A DNA stretch of 8,357 nt, from assembly GCA_001796525.1 (NCBI GenBank), contig MGMT01000064.1, forward strand, positions 1 through 8,357, given 5' to 3'. Each line of letters begins with the position of its first letter. Position 1 is the first letter of the stretch. A program made the translations under genes and the position numbers. The DNA is from Chloroflexi bacterium RBG_13_51_52 (GTDB lineage Bacteria > Chloroflexota > Dehalococcoidia > Dehalococcoidales > RBG-16-60-22). Below are positions 1 to 6,035 of this stretch, piece after piece. The notes under the pieces are model-generated. The model had not been told where the DNA came from, ran no database searches, and saw nothing but the letters and a program-made list of their open reading frames with translations.

Positions 1-118
1 CCTGCACGGGGCGGCCGGAGAAAAAGTCAGAAATGAACTGGGTGATACCGGCATGATTGCATCCGACCTTTTACCGGCGCTGCCGCTGACGATAAAGCAA
101 CTGAAAAACCGGGGCTGA
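1..118 (+). CDS. C-terminal end of NAD(P)H-hydrate dehydratase (NnrD-like), partial
   Basis: The reading frame from base 2 is open to a TGA at 116-118 and encodes 38 residues. It begins LHGAAGEKV and contains GMIASDLLPALP. The pattern HG-A-G, a spacer, then G-(hydrophobic)-x-ASDL-x-x-x-LP is how ribokinase-fold NAD(P)H-hydrate dehydratases (NnrD/YjeF C-terminal domain) end. These enzymes dehydrate the damaged cofactor NAD(P)HX back to NAD(P)H using ADP or ATP. The catalytic part lies outside the window, so the call rests on a short tail only. The coaX start follows 13 bases after the stop and its ribosome binding site directly abuts this stop, so the two genes are probably co-transcribed. Another ribokinase-like protein with a similar tail cannot be excluded. 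Confidence 0.55.
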   Translation, partial: LHGAAGEKVRNELGDTGMIASDLLPALPLTIKQLKNRG

Positions 119-131
119 AGAGGAGGGAAAT

Positions 132-896
132 ATGCTGCTGGTCTTCGACATAGCAAACACAAATATAAAGATAGGGATGTTCGAGGGGGACAAGCTAAAA
201 GCGACGTGGCGGATTTCCACCGGCGTGCAACGTATGGCCGACGAATACGCCGTGATACTGCTCAACCTGCTGCGCCACCAGGGAATAGATTCGAAAGACA
301 TAAAAGAGGGCGCGATGAGCTGCGTGGTCCCGCCACTCGTGACGACATTCAACGATCTATTCGAGAGATATTTCAAAATCAAACCGCTGGTAGTGGGGCC
401 GGGAATAAAGACGGGGGTACGCATACGCATTGACGACCCCCGGTCGGTTGGCGCCGACCTTATTGCCAACGCGGCCGCAGCGATGACTCTCTATAAACCC
501 CCGATAATCGTAGTGGCGCTGGGAACGGCGACCGCGTTCGCTATCGTTTCGCGGGACGGGTACCTGGGCGGGGTGATAGCGCCGGGACTGGGGATATCCG
601 CCGAGGCACTTTATACACGCACGGCAGCCCTGCCCCGCGTGGAACTGGCGAAGCCGAAAAAAGCCATCGGCAGCAACACCCAAGCCGCCATGCAGTCGGG
701 TCTCATCTTCGGGTGGGCGGGGCTTATCGAGGGCATCGTGAACCGCATACATAAAGAGCTGGGGGAAAAGGCCACGGTGGTGGCGACCGGAGGCTACGCC
801 GGAATAATCGCCAAAGAAACGAAAGCCATCGACGAGGTCAATCCACATTTAACGCTTATCGGAATTAAAGCGATACATGATATGAACAGGGAGTAG
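132..896 (+). CDS. coaX: Type III pantothenate kinase with altered active-site motifs
   Basis: This 254-residue protein has the usual length and layout of CoaX, an ASKHA-fold cytoplasmic kinase that phosphorylates pantothenate in the first committed step of coenzyme A synthesis. Visible family blocks are the N-terminal DIANTNIKIG (D6), GIKTGVRIRIDDPRSVGAD (91-109), GTAT (131-134), GYLGG and IAPG (143-151), LPRVELAKP, IGSNT (179-183), ATGG (218-221) and LTLIG near the end. The ATG at 132 is chosen because AGAGGAGGG lies at 119-127, five bases upstream, and the N-terminal Asp block starts at once. Several signature residues differ from the consensus as I know it: DxGNT reads DIANT, GADRI reads GADLI, and DxGTATTFD reads ALGTATAFA, which removes the third conserved aspartate (Ala129). 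Family membership is secure, but full catalytic activity is not. coaBC follows directly, which supports a role in CoA synthesis. Confidence 0.93.
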   Translation: MLLVFDIANTNIKIGMFEGDKLKATWRISTGVQRMADEYAVILLNLLRHQGIDSKDIKEGAMSCVVPPLVTTFNDLFERYFKIKPLVVGPGIKTGVRIRIDDPRSVGADLIANAAAAMTLYKPPIIVVALGTATAFAIVSRDGYLGGVIAPGLGISAEALYTRTAALPRVELAKPKKAIGSNTQAAMQSGLIFGWAGLIEGIVNRIHKELGEKATVVATGGYAGIIAKETKAIDEVNPHLTLIGIKAIHDMNRE

Positions 897-914
897 GGAA
901 CAGGGGAGGTTGTT

Positions 915-2111
915 ATGTTAAAAGATAAAACGATAGTACTTGGGATTACGGGGGGCATCGCGGCTTACAAGGCGGTCGACCTTGCCAGCAAGCTGACACA
1001 GGCGGGGGTGAAAGTGGAAGTGATTATGACCGAGGCGGCGACCAAGTTCATCACTCCCCTAACGCTGCGCAACATTACGCATCGGCCGGTAGTGACCGAC
1101 ATGTTCGAACCGGCTTCCGAGTGGAGCGTGGAGCACGTAGCTCTAGCAGAAGCCGCTAATGCGGTGGTGATTGCGCCGGCGACCGCCAATACCATCGCCA
1201 GGCTGGCAGGAGGTATCGCAGACAACATGCTGGGCACGGTGGTGCTGGCGACCAAAGCGCCGGTGATTATCGCGCCGGCCATGAACGATTTAATGTACGC
1301 CAATAGCGTGACGCAGGACAACGTAGCTAAATTAAAGGCGAGAGGCTTTACGTTTATCGAGCCGGAGTACGGGCGGCTGGCATCGGGGAAAATGGGTAAA
1401 GGGCGTCTGCCGGACACGGCAACGATTATCCAGGCAATCGAACAGGCGCTGGGGCAAAAGAGGGATTTTGAAGGTAAACGAATAGTTGTGACGGCGGGGG
1501 GAACGAGAGAACCCATCGACCCGGTGCGACACATAGGGAACAGGTCGTCGGGGAAGATGGGGTACGCTTTAGCGGAGGCGGCGCGAGACCGGGGGGCTAA
1601 AGTGACGCTGGTGGCGGCGAACGTAGCGCTGGAAGAACCGGCAGGCATGGAAATTGTTAAAGTAAAGACGGCGGCGGAGATGAAAATGGCGGTAGCGGGG
1701 GCGGTCAAGAAAGCTGACGTGTTGATAATGGCGGCAGCGCCGGCGGACTACCAGCCGGAAGCAATCGCCAAAGCCAAGATAAAAAAAGAGTCGGGACAGA
1801 ATTTGACTCTAAACCTGGTCAAGACGCCGGACATTTTGAGCGAGGTGCGGGGGGACTTTTTGCGGGTGGGATTCGCGGCGGAGAGCGAGAACCTGGTGGC
1901 TAACGCGAGAAAGAAGCTGGCGGAGAAAAAGCTGGACATGATTATCGCGAACGACATCACGAAAGCGGACAGCGGATTTGACACGGACACGAACCGGGTG
2001 GTGATTATAGATAAAAAGGGCAAGACGGAAAAACTGCCCTTGATGAGCAAGCGGGAGGCGGCGGATAAGATACTGGACAGAGTGAGGGGGATGGTGGGGA
2101 GCAGGGAATAG
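915..2111 (+). CDS. coaBC: Bifunctional phosphopantothenoylcysteine decarboxylase / phosphopantothenate-cysteine ligase
   Basis: This 398-residue protein carries both halves of CoaBC (Dfp). It joins cysteine to 4'-phosphopantothenate using CTP and then decarboxylates the product to 4'-phosphopantetheine with FMN. The N-terminal CoaC flavoprotein half shows GITGGIAAYKA (10-20), the active-site His74 in VEHVALAE, and PAMN (121-124). The C-terminal CoaB half shows TAGGTREPIDPVRHIGNRSS (193-212), the lysine-rich KIKK (288-291), TPDIL (304-308), VGFAAE (318-323) and IANDIT (344-349). At the substrate-recognition flap, where E. coli has the catalytic Cys158 in ACG, this protein reads ASG (Ser157) before KMGKGRL. 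The ATG at 915 has GGGGAGG at 903-909 five bases upstream. The gene starts 18 bases after the coaX stop and is very probably in the same operon. A G-run repeat crosses its stop codon. Confidence 0.96.
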   Translation: MLKDKTIVLGITGGIAAYKAVDLASKLTQAGVKVEVIMTEAATKFITPLTLRNITHRPVVTDMFEPASEWSVEHVALAEAANAVVIAPATANTIARLAGGIADNMLGTVVLATKAPVIIAPAMNDLMYANSVTQDNVAKLKARGFTFIEPEYGRLASGKMGKGRLPDTATIIQAIEQALGQKRDFEGKRIVVTAGGTREPIDPVRHIGNRSSGKMGYALAEAARDRGAKVTLVAANVALEEPAGMEIVKVKTAAEMKMAVAGAVKKADVLIMAAAPADYQPEAIAKAKIKKESGQNLTLNLVKTPDILSEVRGDFLRVGFAAESENLVANARKKLAEKKLDMIIANDITKADSGFDTDTNRVVIIDKKGKTEKLPLMSKREAADKILDRVRGMVGSRE

Positions 2112-2113
2112 GG
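2086..2113 (+). other. Possible G-quadruplex motif across the coaBC stop codon
   Basis: Four G-tracts of five, four, three and three bases occur at 2086-2090, 2096-2099, 2104-2106 and 2111-2113, with loops of five, four and four bases. This satisfies the usual G3+N1-7 pattern, on the coding strand and therefore also in the mRNA. The TAG stop at 2109-2111 lies inside it. A related but shorter set of G-runs covers the coaX stop (889-909). Whether it folds is not shown; part of it is coding sequence and may simply reflect purine-rich composition. Confidence 0.35.
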
Positions 2114-2217
2114 AGTGGAGAAAAATCAAATATTAAAAATCAAATCTCAAAAACACAGATAAAAAGTAAAAAATCAGGGAATAAGGGAATTATTTATATT
2201 AGGTTAATAAACCAAAA
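2112..2217 (+). other. A-rich spacer with short direct repeats; weak candidate promoter
   Basis: This is the longest gap within the left gene block and has no coding potential that I can see. It contains an exact direct repeat AAAAATCAAAT at 2121-2131 and 2135-2145, with a shortened third copy near 2169-2176. CAGGGAATA occurs at 2102-2110 and again at 2175-2183. TATATT at 2195-2200 would be a plausible -10 box 17 bases before the next start codon, but no good -35 hexamer stands at the right distance. The small near-palindrome GGTTAATAAACC sits at 2202-2213. The spacer may hold a promoter that separates the acetyltransferase-valS-usp genes from coaX-coaBC, but the sequence evidence is weak. 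Confidence 0.3.
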
Positions 2218-2634
2218 ATGATAATTCAGCAATACAAACCTGAATATGAAAGCGCCGTCATCGAGCTCTGGCGGAAGTGCAATTTAGTACGACCGCAAAA
2301 TGACCCGAAAAAGGACATTAAGAGGAAGCTGAAGGTCAATCCGGAGCTATTTTTAGTGGGGGTGGAAGGGGGGAAAGTTATAGCGGCGGCGATGGGCGGG
2401 TATGAAGGGCATCGGGGATGGGTGAACTACCTGGGAGTTGACCCCGAATACCGGCACAGGGGATTGGGTCGGAAAATGATGGAGGCATTAGAAGAAAAAC
2501 TGCTGGAAATGGGATGCCCGAAACTTAATTTACAGGTTTACGCCGATAATACCGGAGCGGTGAAATTTTACGAACGCATAGGGTATAAAAACGACGGAGT
2601 GGTCAGCCTGGGGAAGAGGCTGATACCGGATTAA
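2218..2634 (+). CDS. GNAT family N-acetyltransferase, YpeA-like
   Basis: This 138-residue single-domain protein belongs to the GCN5-related acetyltransferases, which move an acetyl group from acetyl-CoA to an amine. The acetyl-CoA binding motif A is clear: YLGVDPEYRHRGLGRKMMEA, with the RHRGLG pyrophosphate loop around residues 81-86. The C-terminal block NTGAVKFYERIGY is the usual motif B. Features shared with the YpeA subgroup are LWRKCNLVRPQNDP near residues 17-30, MGGYEGHRG in the middle, GCPKLNLQV, and the ending SLGKRLI. The substrate is unknown. The ATG at 2218 gives a full-length YpeA-like N-terminus, but no convincing Shine-Dalgarno sequence precedes it; an AGG at 2201-2203 is too far away. 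That suggests weak translation or a leader-poor transcript starting in the A-rich spacer. valS follows after 39 bases. Confidence 0.9.
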   Translation: MIIQQYKPEYESAVIELWRKCNLVRPQNDPKKDIKRKLKVNPELFLVGVEGGKVIAAAMGGYEGHRGWVNYLGVDPEYRHRGLGRKMMEALEEKLLEMGCPKLNLQVYADNTGAVKFYERIGYKNDGVVSLGKRLIPD

Positions 2635-2673
2635 GGTTAAGGCTTTTTACACCAATACTAGAAAGAGAAAATT

Positions 2674-5334
2674 ATGACTGATATACCGGAAAAACAAGAA
2701 GAGATGCCCAAGGCGTACGAGCCAGGGAAGGCGGAGGAGAAGTGGTACAAGTACTGGATGGAGAAGGGCTATTTTACGCCGAAAATAGATAAGAAGAAAA
2801 CGCCTTTCGTTATCATCATGCCGCCACCGAATGTCACCGGCGAACTTCACCTCGGCCATGCTCTGGAAAGCGCTTTGCAAGATGCCATGATACGCTGGCA
2901 CCGTATGAAGGGAGAGCCGACACTCTGGCTGCCCGGCGTTGACCATGCCGCGATAGCCGCCCAGGTAGTCGTGGAACGACAACTGGCTAAAGAAGGGCTT
3001 GACCGCCACAAATTAGGCCGCGAGAAATTCCTGGAGAGAATGTATCAGTGGGTAGCAAAAAGCCGGCATACCATCACAAGGCAGCACATGAGGCTTGGTA
3101 TCTCCTGCGATTGGACTCGCCTGCGCTTTACCATGGACGAGGAGTCGAGCCGGGCGGTGCGCATCACGTTCAAACGCCTTTATGACAAGGGTCTGATATA
3201 CCGCGGGGAGCGTATAATCAACTGGTGCCCGCGCTGCGGCACGGCGCTTTCCGACCTCGAGGTAGAACATCAAGATGTCAACGGCCACCTGTGGTACGTG
3301 AGATACCCGGTAGCGGGAGAGAAAGACAGCTATATAACAGTCGCCACGACACGTCCCGAAACGATACTGGGAGACACGGCGGTGGCGGTCAACCCTGAAG
3401 ATAAGAGATTCAAGGGGATGGTGGGAAAGAAAGTAATCCTGCCTGTCGTCAACCGCGAGATACCGATAGTCGCCGATGAAGCGGTGAGCAAAGAATTCGG
3501 CACCGGCGCCGTCAAAGTAACACCGGCGCACGACCCGGTGGACTTCGAGGTGGCGCAAAGGCAAAAGCTGCCACTAGTTAACATCCTCAACACCGACGTG
3601 ACGATGAACGAGAACGCGGGACCGTATAAGGGCATGGACCGCTACGAATGCCGCAAAGCCATCATCGCCGACCTGGAAAAAACAGGACAGCTGGTAAAAA
3701 CCGAAGAATACAGTCACGCCGTGGGACACTGCGAGCGCTGCCATACAATAGTCGAGCCTATCGCCAGCCGTCAATGGTTCGTGAAAACCGAGCCTTTAGC
3801 CAAACCTGCCATCGAAGTCGTTAAAGACGGGCGTATTACGATACTGCCGGAGCGTTTCACCAAGGTATACCTCAACTGGATGGAAAACATCCGCGACTGG
3901 TGTATCTCCCGCCAGCTCTGGTGGGGGCACCGCATACCGATATGGTACTGTGCCGACTGCCATGAGCTGACGGTGGATGTGGAGACGCCGACGGCTTGCG
4001 CCAAATGTGGCTCCAAGAAAATCGAGCAGGACCCGGACACGCTGGATACCTGGTTCAGCTCCGGGCTGTGGCCGCATTCTACACTAGGCTGGCCGGATAA
4101 TACCGAAGACCTCCGCTATTTTTACCCCACCACAGTGATGAACCCCGGCTACGAAATTCTGTTTTTCTGGGTGGCCCGGATGATAATGCTGGGTATCGAA
4201 AACACCGGTGAAATTCCGTTCCACACCGTCTATCTTCACGGCCTGATACGGGACGAAAAAGGCATCAAGATGAGCAAGACAAGAGGCAATGTGGTAGACC
4301 CGCTGGACCTGATGAACGAATACGGCACGGACGCGCTGCGGTTCGCATTAACGACCGGCACATCCCCCGGCAACGACTCGCGGCTATCCGTGGAGAAAAT
4401 GGAAGCCAGCCGCAACTTCGCCAACAAGCTATGGAACGCCGAGCGTTTCGTTATCAGGAGCCTGGAGGCAGACAGCAACGTCACCAACGAAATAAAGCAG
4501 GACACACTTAAGACGGAGGACAGGTGGATACTTTCGCGCCTGAACAGGACAATCGGAGAGATTACCAGACTCCTGAACGAATTCCAGTTCGGGGAGGCGC
4601 AAAGGCAGATACACGACTTTTTGTGGGGCGAGTACTGCGACTGGTACATCGAGCTAGCCAAGATAAGGCTGCAGGCAAACGACACTTCACCACTGCCGGT
4701 GCTGGTGCACGTGCTGGAAAAGGCACTAAGGCTGCTGCACCCCTTCATGCCGTTCATTACCGAGGAACTGTGGCAGCATTTGAGGAAATACACAAAACAG
4801 CCCGGGATGGAGTCGATAATGATCGCGGAGTACCCGGAAGCCGATGAAAGCCTGCTAGACACGGGGGCGGAGAAAGAAATAGAGACCATCGCCGAAATAA
4901 TACGGTCGATACGTAACGTACGCGCGCAGTATAAAGTAGAAAGCATGAGATGGGTGGAGTCGAAAATATATACGGAACAAGCGACGATTTTCACCTATGA
5001 CGAGGCCATACAAACGCTGGCGAGGACCAAGCCAGTCACCTTCCTGAAAGGGGAGCCCAGGGAAAAGGCGGGGGACAATACGCTGGTGATACCGCTGACG
5101 CAGGCGACGGTGGTTATTCCGATGGCCAGCATGTTCGACATGGAAGCGGAGAGAAAAAGGATAGAGAAGGACCTGGAACAGACGCAGGGAGAGGCAAGCC
5201 GTCTCGAAGCCAGGCTGAAAGATAAAGCGTTCCTGACAAAAGCGCCGGCGGCGGTTGTTGAAAAGGAAAAAAATAAACTTTATACTCTAAATGAGAAGCT
5301 GGAAAAACTAAAGCAACAATATTCCAAATTATAG
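2674..5334 (+). CDS. valS: Valyl-tRNA synthetase
   Basis: This 886-residue class I aminoacyl-tRNA synthetase charges tRNA-Val with valine in the cytoplasm. Its length is close to that of the Bacillus enzyme. The HIGH signature appears as HLGH (59-62) after PPPNVTGE, and the KMSKS loop as KMSKT (532-536). The CP1 editing domain shows TTRPETILGDTA and GTGAVKVTPAHDP, which hydrolyses mischarged threonyl-tRNA. Cysteine pairs CPRC, CERC, CADC and CAKC suggest zinc-binding inserts. DWCISRQLWWGHRIP precedes the catalytic C-terminal half, then the helical anticodon-binding domain follows (roughly 600-760). The last 65 residues or so form a charged coiled coil starting at FDMEAERKRIEKDLEQ, the tRNA-binding arm typical of ValRS. 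The ATG at 2674 has only a weak purine stretch, GAAAGAG, upstream. There is no room for a T-box leader in the 39-base gap. Arginine codons change from mainly CGN to mainly AGR near base 4450. Confidence 0.98.
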   Translation: MTDIPEKQEEMPKAYEPGKAEEKWYKYWMEKGYFTPKIDKKKTPFVIIMPPPNVTGELHLGHALESALQDAMIRWHRMKGEPTLWLPGVDHAAIAAQVVVERQLAKEGLDRHKLGREKFLERMYQWVAKSRHTITRQHMRLGISCDWTRLRFTMDEESSRAVRITFKRLYDKGLIYRGERIINWCPRCGTALSDLEVEHQDVNGHLWYVRYPVAGEKDSYITVATTRPETILGDTAVAVNPEDKRFKGMVGKKVILPVVNREIPIVADEAVSKEFGTGAVKVTPAHDPVDFEVAQRQKLPLVNILNTDVTMNENAGPYKGMDRYECRKAIIADLEKTGQLVKTEEYSHAVGHCERCHTIVEPIASRQWFVKTEPLAKPAIEVVKDGRITILPERFTKVYLNWMENIRDWCISRQLWWGHRIPIWYCADCHELTVDVETPTACAKCGSKKIEQDPDTLDTWFSSGLWPHSTLGWPDNTEDLRYFYPTTVMNPGYEILFFWVARMIMLGIENTGEIPFHTVYLHGLIRDEKGIKMSKTRGNVVDPLDLMNEYGTDALRFALTTGTSPGNDSRLSVEKMEASRNFANKLWNAERFVIRSLEADSNVTNEIKQDTLKTEDRWILSRLNRTIGEITRLLNEFQFGEAQRQIHDFLWGEYCDWYIELAKIRLQANDTSPLPVLVHVLEKALRLLHPFMPFITEELWQHLRKYTKQPGMESIMIAEYPEADESLLDTGAEKEIETIAEIIRSIRNVRAQYKVESMRWVESKIYTEQATIFTYDEAIQTLARTKPVTFLKGEPREKAGDNTLVIPLTQATVVIPMASMFDMEAERKRIEKDLEQTQGEASRLEARLKDKAFLTKAPAAVVEKEKNKLYTLNEKLEKLKQQYSKL

Positions 5335-5345
5335 GAGGTGGGGTT

Positions 5346-5822
5346 ATGTTCTCGAAAGTGTTGGTCCCGCTGGACGGTTCCAAGGTAGGTGAATCCGCTT
5401 TGCCGGCTATAGAGCAACTGGTGGATAAACTGGCTGCCGGAACAACAGTCGAGGTTATCCTCATCGGGGTAATAACGCTGCTGCGGCACTGGGTGGTGGT
5501 GGGGGAAGCGAGCGCACCGGTCTCCTATACGGAGGACGAGCTCTCACTAATCAGGCACAGAGTTGAAACTTATCTAGCCAAGACCGGGGAATCTTTAAAG
5601 AAGAAAAACGTAGATGTCAAGACGATAGTGAGCACCGGCAACGCCGCCGACGAAATAATCAAAGCCTCCGAGGACACAGGGGCGGATTTGATAGCCATGT
5701 CCACGCACGGGAGGTCGGGGCTACGGAGGCTAGCGTTCGGGAGCATCACGGATAAAGTGCTGCACCGGTCACACATCCCGGTGCTGATGGTACGGGCGCC
5801 CGAAGGCACGGTGAACGAGTAA
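5346..5822 (+). CDS. Universal stress protein, UspA family, ATP-binding type
   Basis: This 158-residue single Usp domain is a small cytoplasmic alpha/beta nucleotide-binding protein. The N-terminal strand FSKVLVPLDGS holds the conserved Asp10. The C-terminal loop reads STHG, nine residues, then GS (119-133), which fits the ATP-binding pattern G-2x-G-9x-G-S/T except that the first glycine is serine, a common variant. The end, HIPVLMVR, is the family's last strand. A linker of about 20 residues rich in V, E and S (roughly 48-65) separates the second strand from the long helix. The start has GGAGG at 5334-5338 that overlaps the valS stop codon, so translation of the two genes is probably linked. 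Usp proteins are linked to stress and growth arrest; the specific role here cannot be read from the sequence. A terminator hairpin begins at its stop codon. Confidence 0.92.
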   Translation: MFSKVLVPLDGSKVGESALPAIEQLVDKLAAGTTVEVILIGVITLLRHWVVVGEASAPVSYTEDELSLIRHRVETYLAKTGESLKKKNVDVKTIVSTGNAADEIIKASEDTGADLIAMSTHGRSGLRRLAFGSITDKVLHRSHIPVLMVRAPEGTVNE

Positions 5823-5846
5823 AAAGGGGGGCTTGTGCCCCTTTTA
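5821..5846. terminator. Rho-independent-type terminator, probably bidirectional
   Basis: A run of five A and six G is followed by CTTGTG and then CCCCTTTTA. GGGGC (5828-5832) pairs with GCCCC (5837-5841) around a TTGT loop, and the stem can continue through two G-U pairs and A-T pairs. The + strand ends with four T and the - strand with five T after the stem, so it could stop both the usp transcript and the converging secA-side transcript. It overlaps the usp TAA stop (5820-5822). No other simple terminator is visible in the gap. Confidence 0.75.
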
Positions 5847-5907
5847 CAGGACCTCTCCCCAACCATTAATGAATGCTGTTGAACCGTTAAATATAGCTGT
5901 GCAAAGT

Positions 5908-5935
5908 GTGGATTCCAGCCTTCGCTGGAATGACA
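5908..5935. repeat. REP-like dyad element, copy 1 (GGATTCC...GGAATGAC type)
   Basis: A perfect 8-base inverted repeat, ATTCCAGC (5912-5919) and GCTGGAAT (5924-5931), surrounds a CTTC loop. It is flanked by GTGG before and GACA after. Elements of the form TGGATTCC-hairpin-GGAATGACA occur scattered in intergenic regions of many bacterial genomes. The family assignment is from memory. The element shares its outline with the copy at 6007-6035. Confidence 0.65.
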
Positions 5936-5951
5936 ATGGCCAAGATGGAAA

Positions 5952-5990
5952 CTGCCGCGTCACGATTTCATCGTGGTCTCGCAATGACAC
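5952..5990. repeat. REP-like dyad element, copy 2 (GCAATGACA type)
   Basis: CACGAT (5961-5966) and ATCGTG (5970-5975) form a six-base stem with a TTC loop, preceded by CTGCCGCGT and followed by GGTCTCGCAATGACACC. Read on the other strand it begins GTGTCATTGCGAGACC and ends ACGCGGCAG. This resembles the common dispersed element of the form GTCATTGCGAG...GCGGCAA. It ends in AATGACA like its two neighbours but has a different stem, so it looks like a second element class placed beside the first. Confidence 0.5.
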
Positions 5991-6006
5991 CAGGGGAAAA
6001 GGGTGA

Positions 6007-6035
6007 CTGGATTCCCAATCAAGTTGGGAATGACG
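6007..6035. repeat. REP-like dyad element, copy 3, overlapping the end of the opposing gene
   Basis: A perfect 8-base inverted repeat, ATTCCCAA (6011-6018) and TTGGGAAT (6024-6031), encloses a TCAAG loop. CTGG precedes it and GACG follows, matching the layout of the copy at 5908-5935. The loop supplies the TGA stop codon (6019-6021 on the - strand) of the convergent 244-residue gene, and the right arm encodes its last few residues. Confidence 0.65.

Noticed and set aside
965..1708. 247-codon open frame on the - strand inside coaBC
   Set aside because: It is antisense to highly conserved CoaBC motifs and is low-complexity Ala/Ser/Thr-rich; it follows from the GCG/GCC-rich codons of coaBC.
132..2111. 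coaX and coaBC as pseudogenes
   Set aside because: Both frames are intact, full length, have strong ribosome sites and keep most family motifs, so residue changes alone do not justify a pseudogene call.
2635..2673. T-box or other riboswitch leader in front of valS
   Set aside because: The gap is only 39 bases, with no room for a specifier stem or antiterminator.
2674..2703. Later ATG at 2704 as the valS start
   Set aside because: Both starts give a plausible N-terminus, but the earlier ATG has the purine-rich GAAAGAG upstream while the later one lies in coding sequence; the earlier start was kept, although the difference is only ten residues.
4236..4994. 252-codon open frame on the - strand inside valS
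   Set aside because: It lies fully opposite the well-supported valS frame, has a Ser/Ile/Leu-rich composition without family motifs, and has no matching ribosome site; it is a shadow of valS codon use.
5847..6018. CRISPR array or small RNA gene in the convergent gap
   Set aside because: The dyads are not identical, belong to two different types and lack uniform spacers; no promoter-plus-terminator arrangement for an RNA gene is visible.
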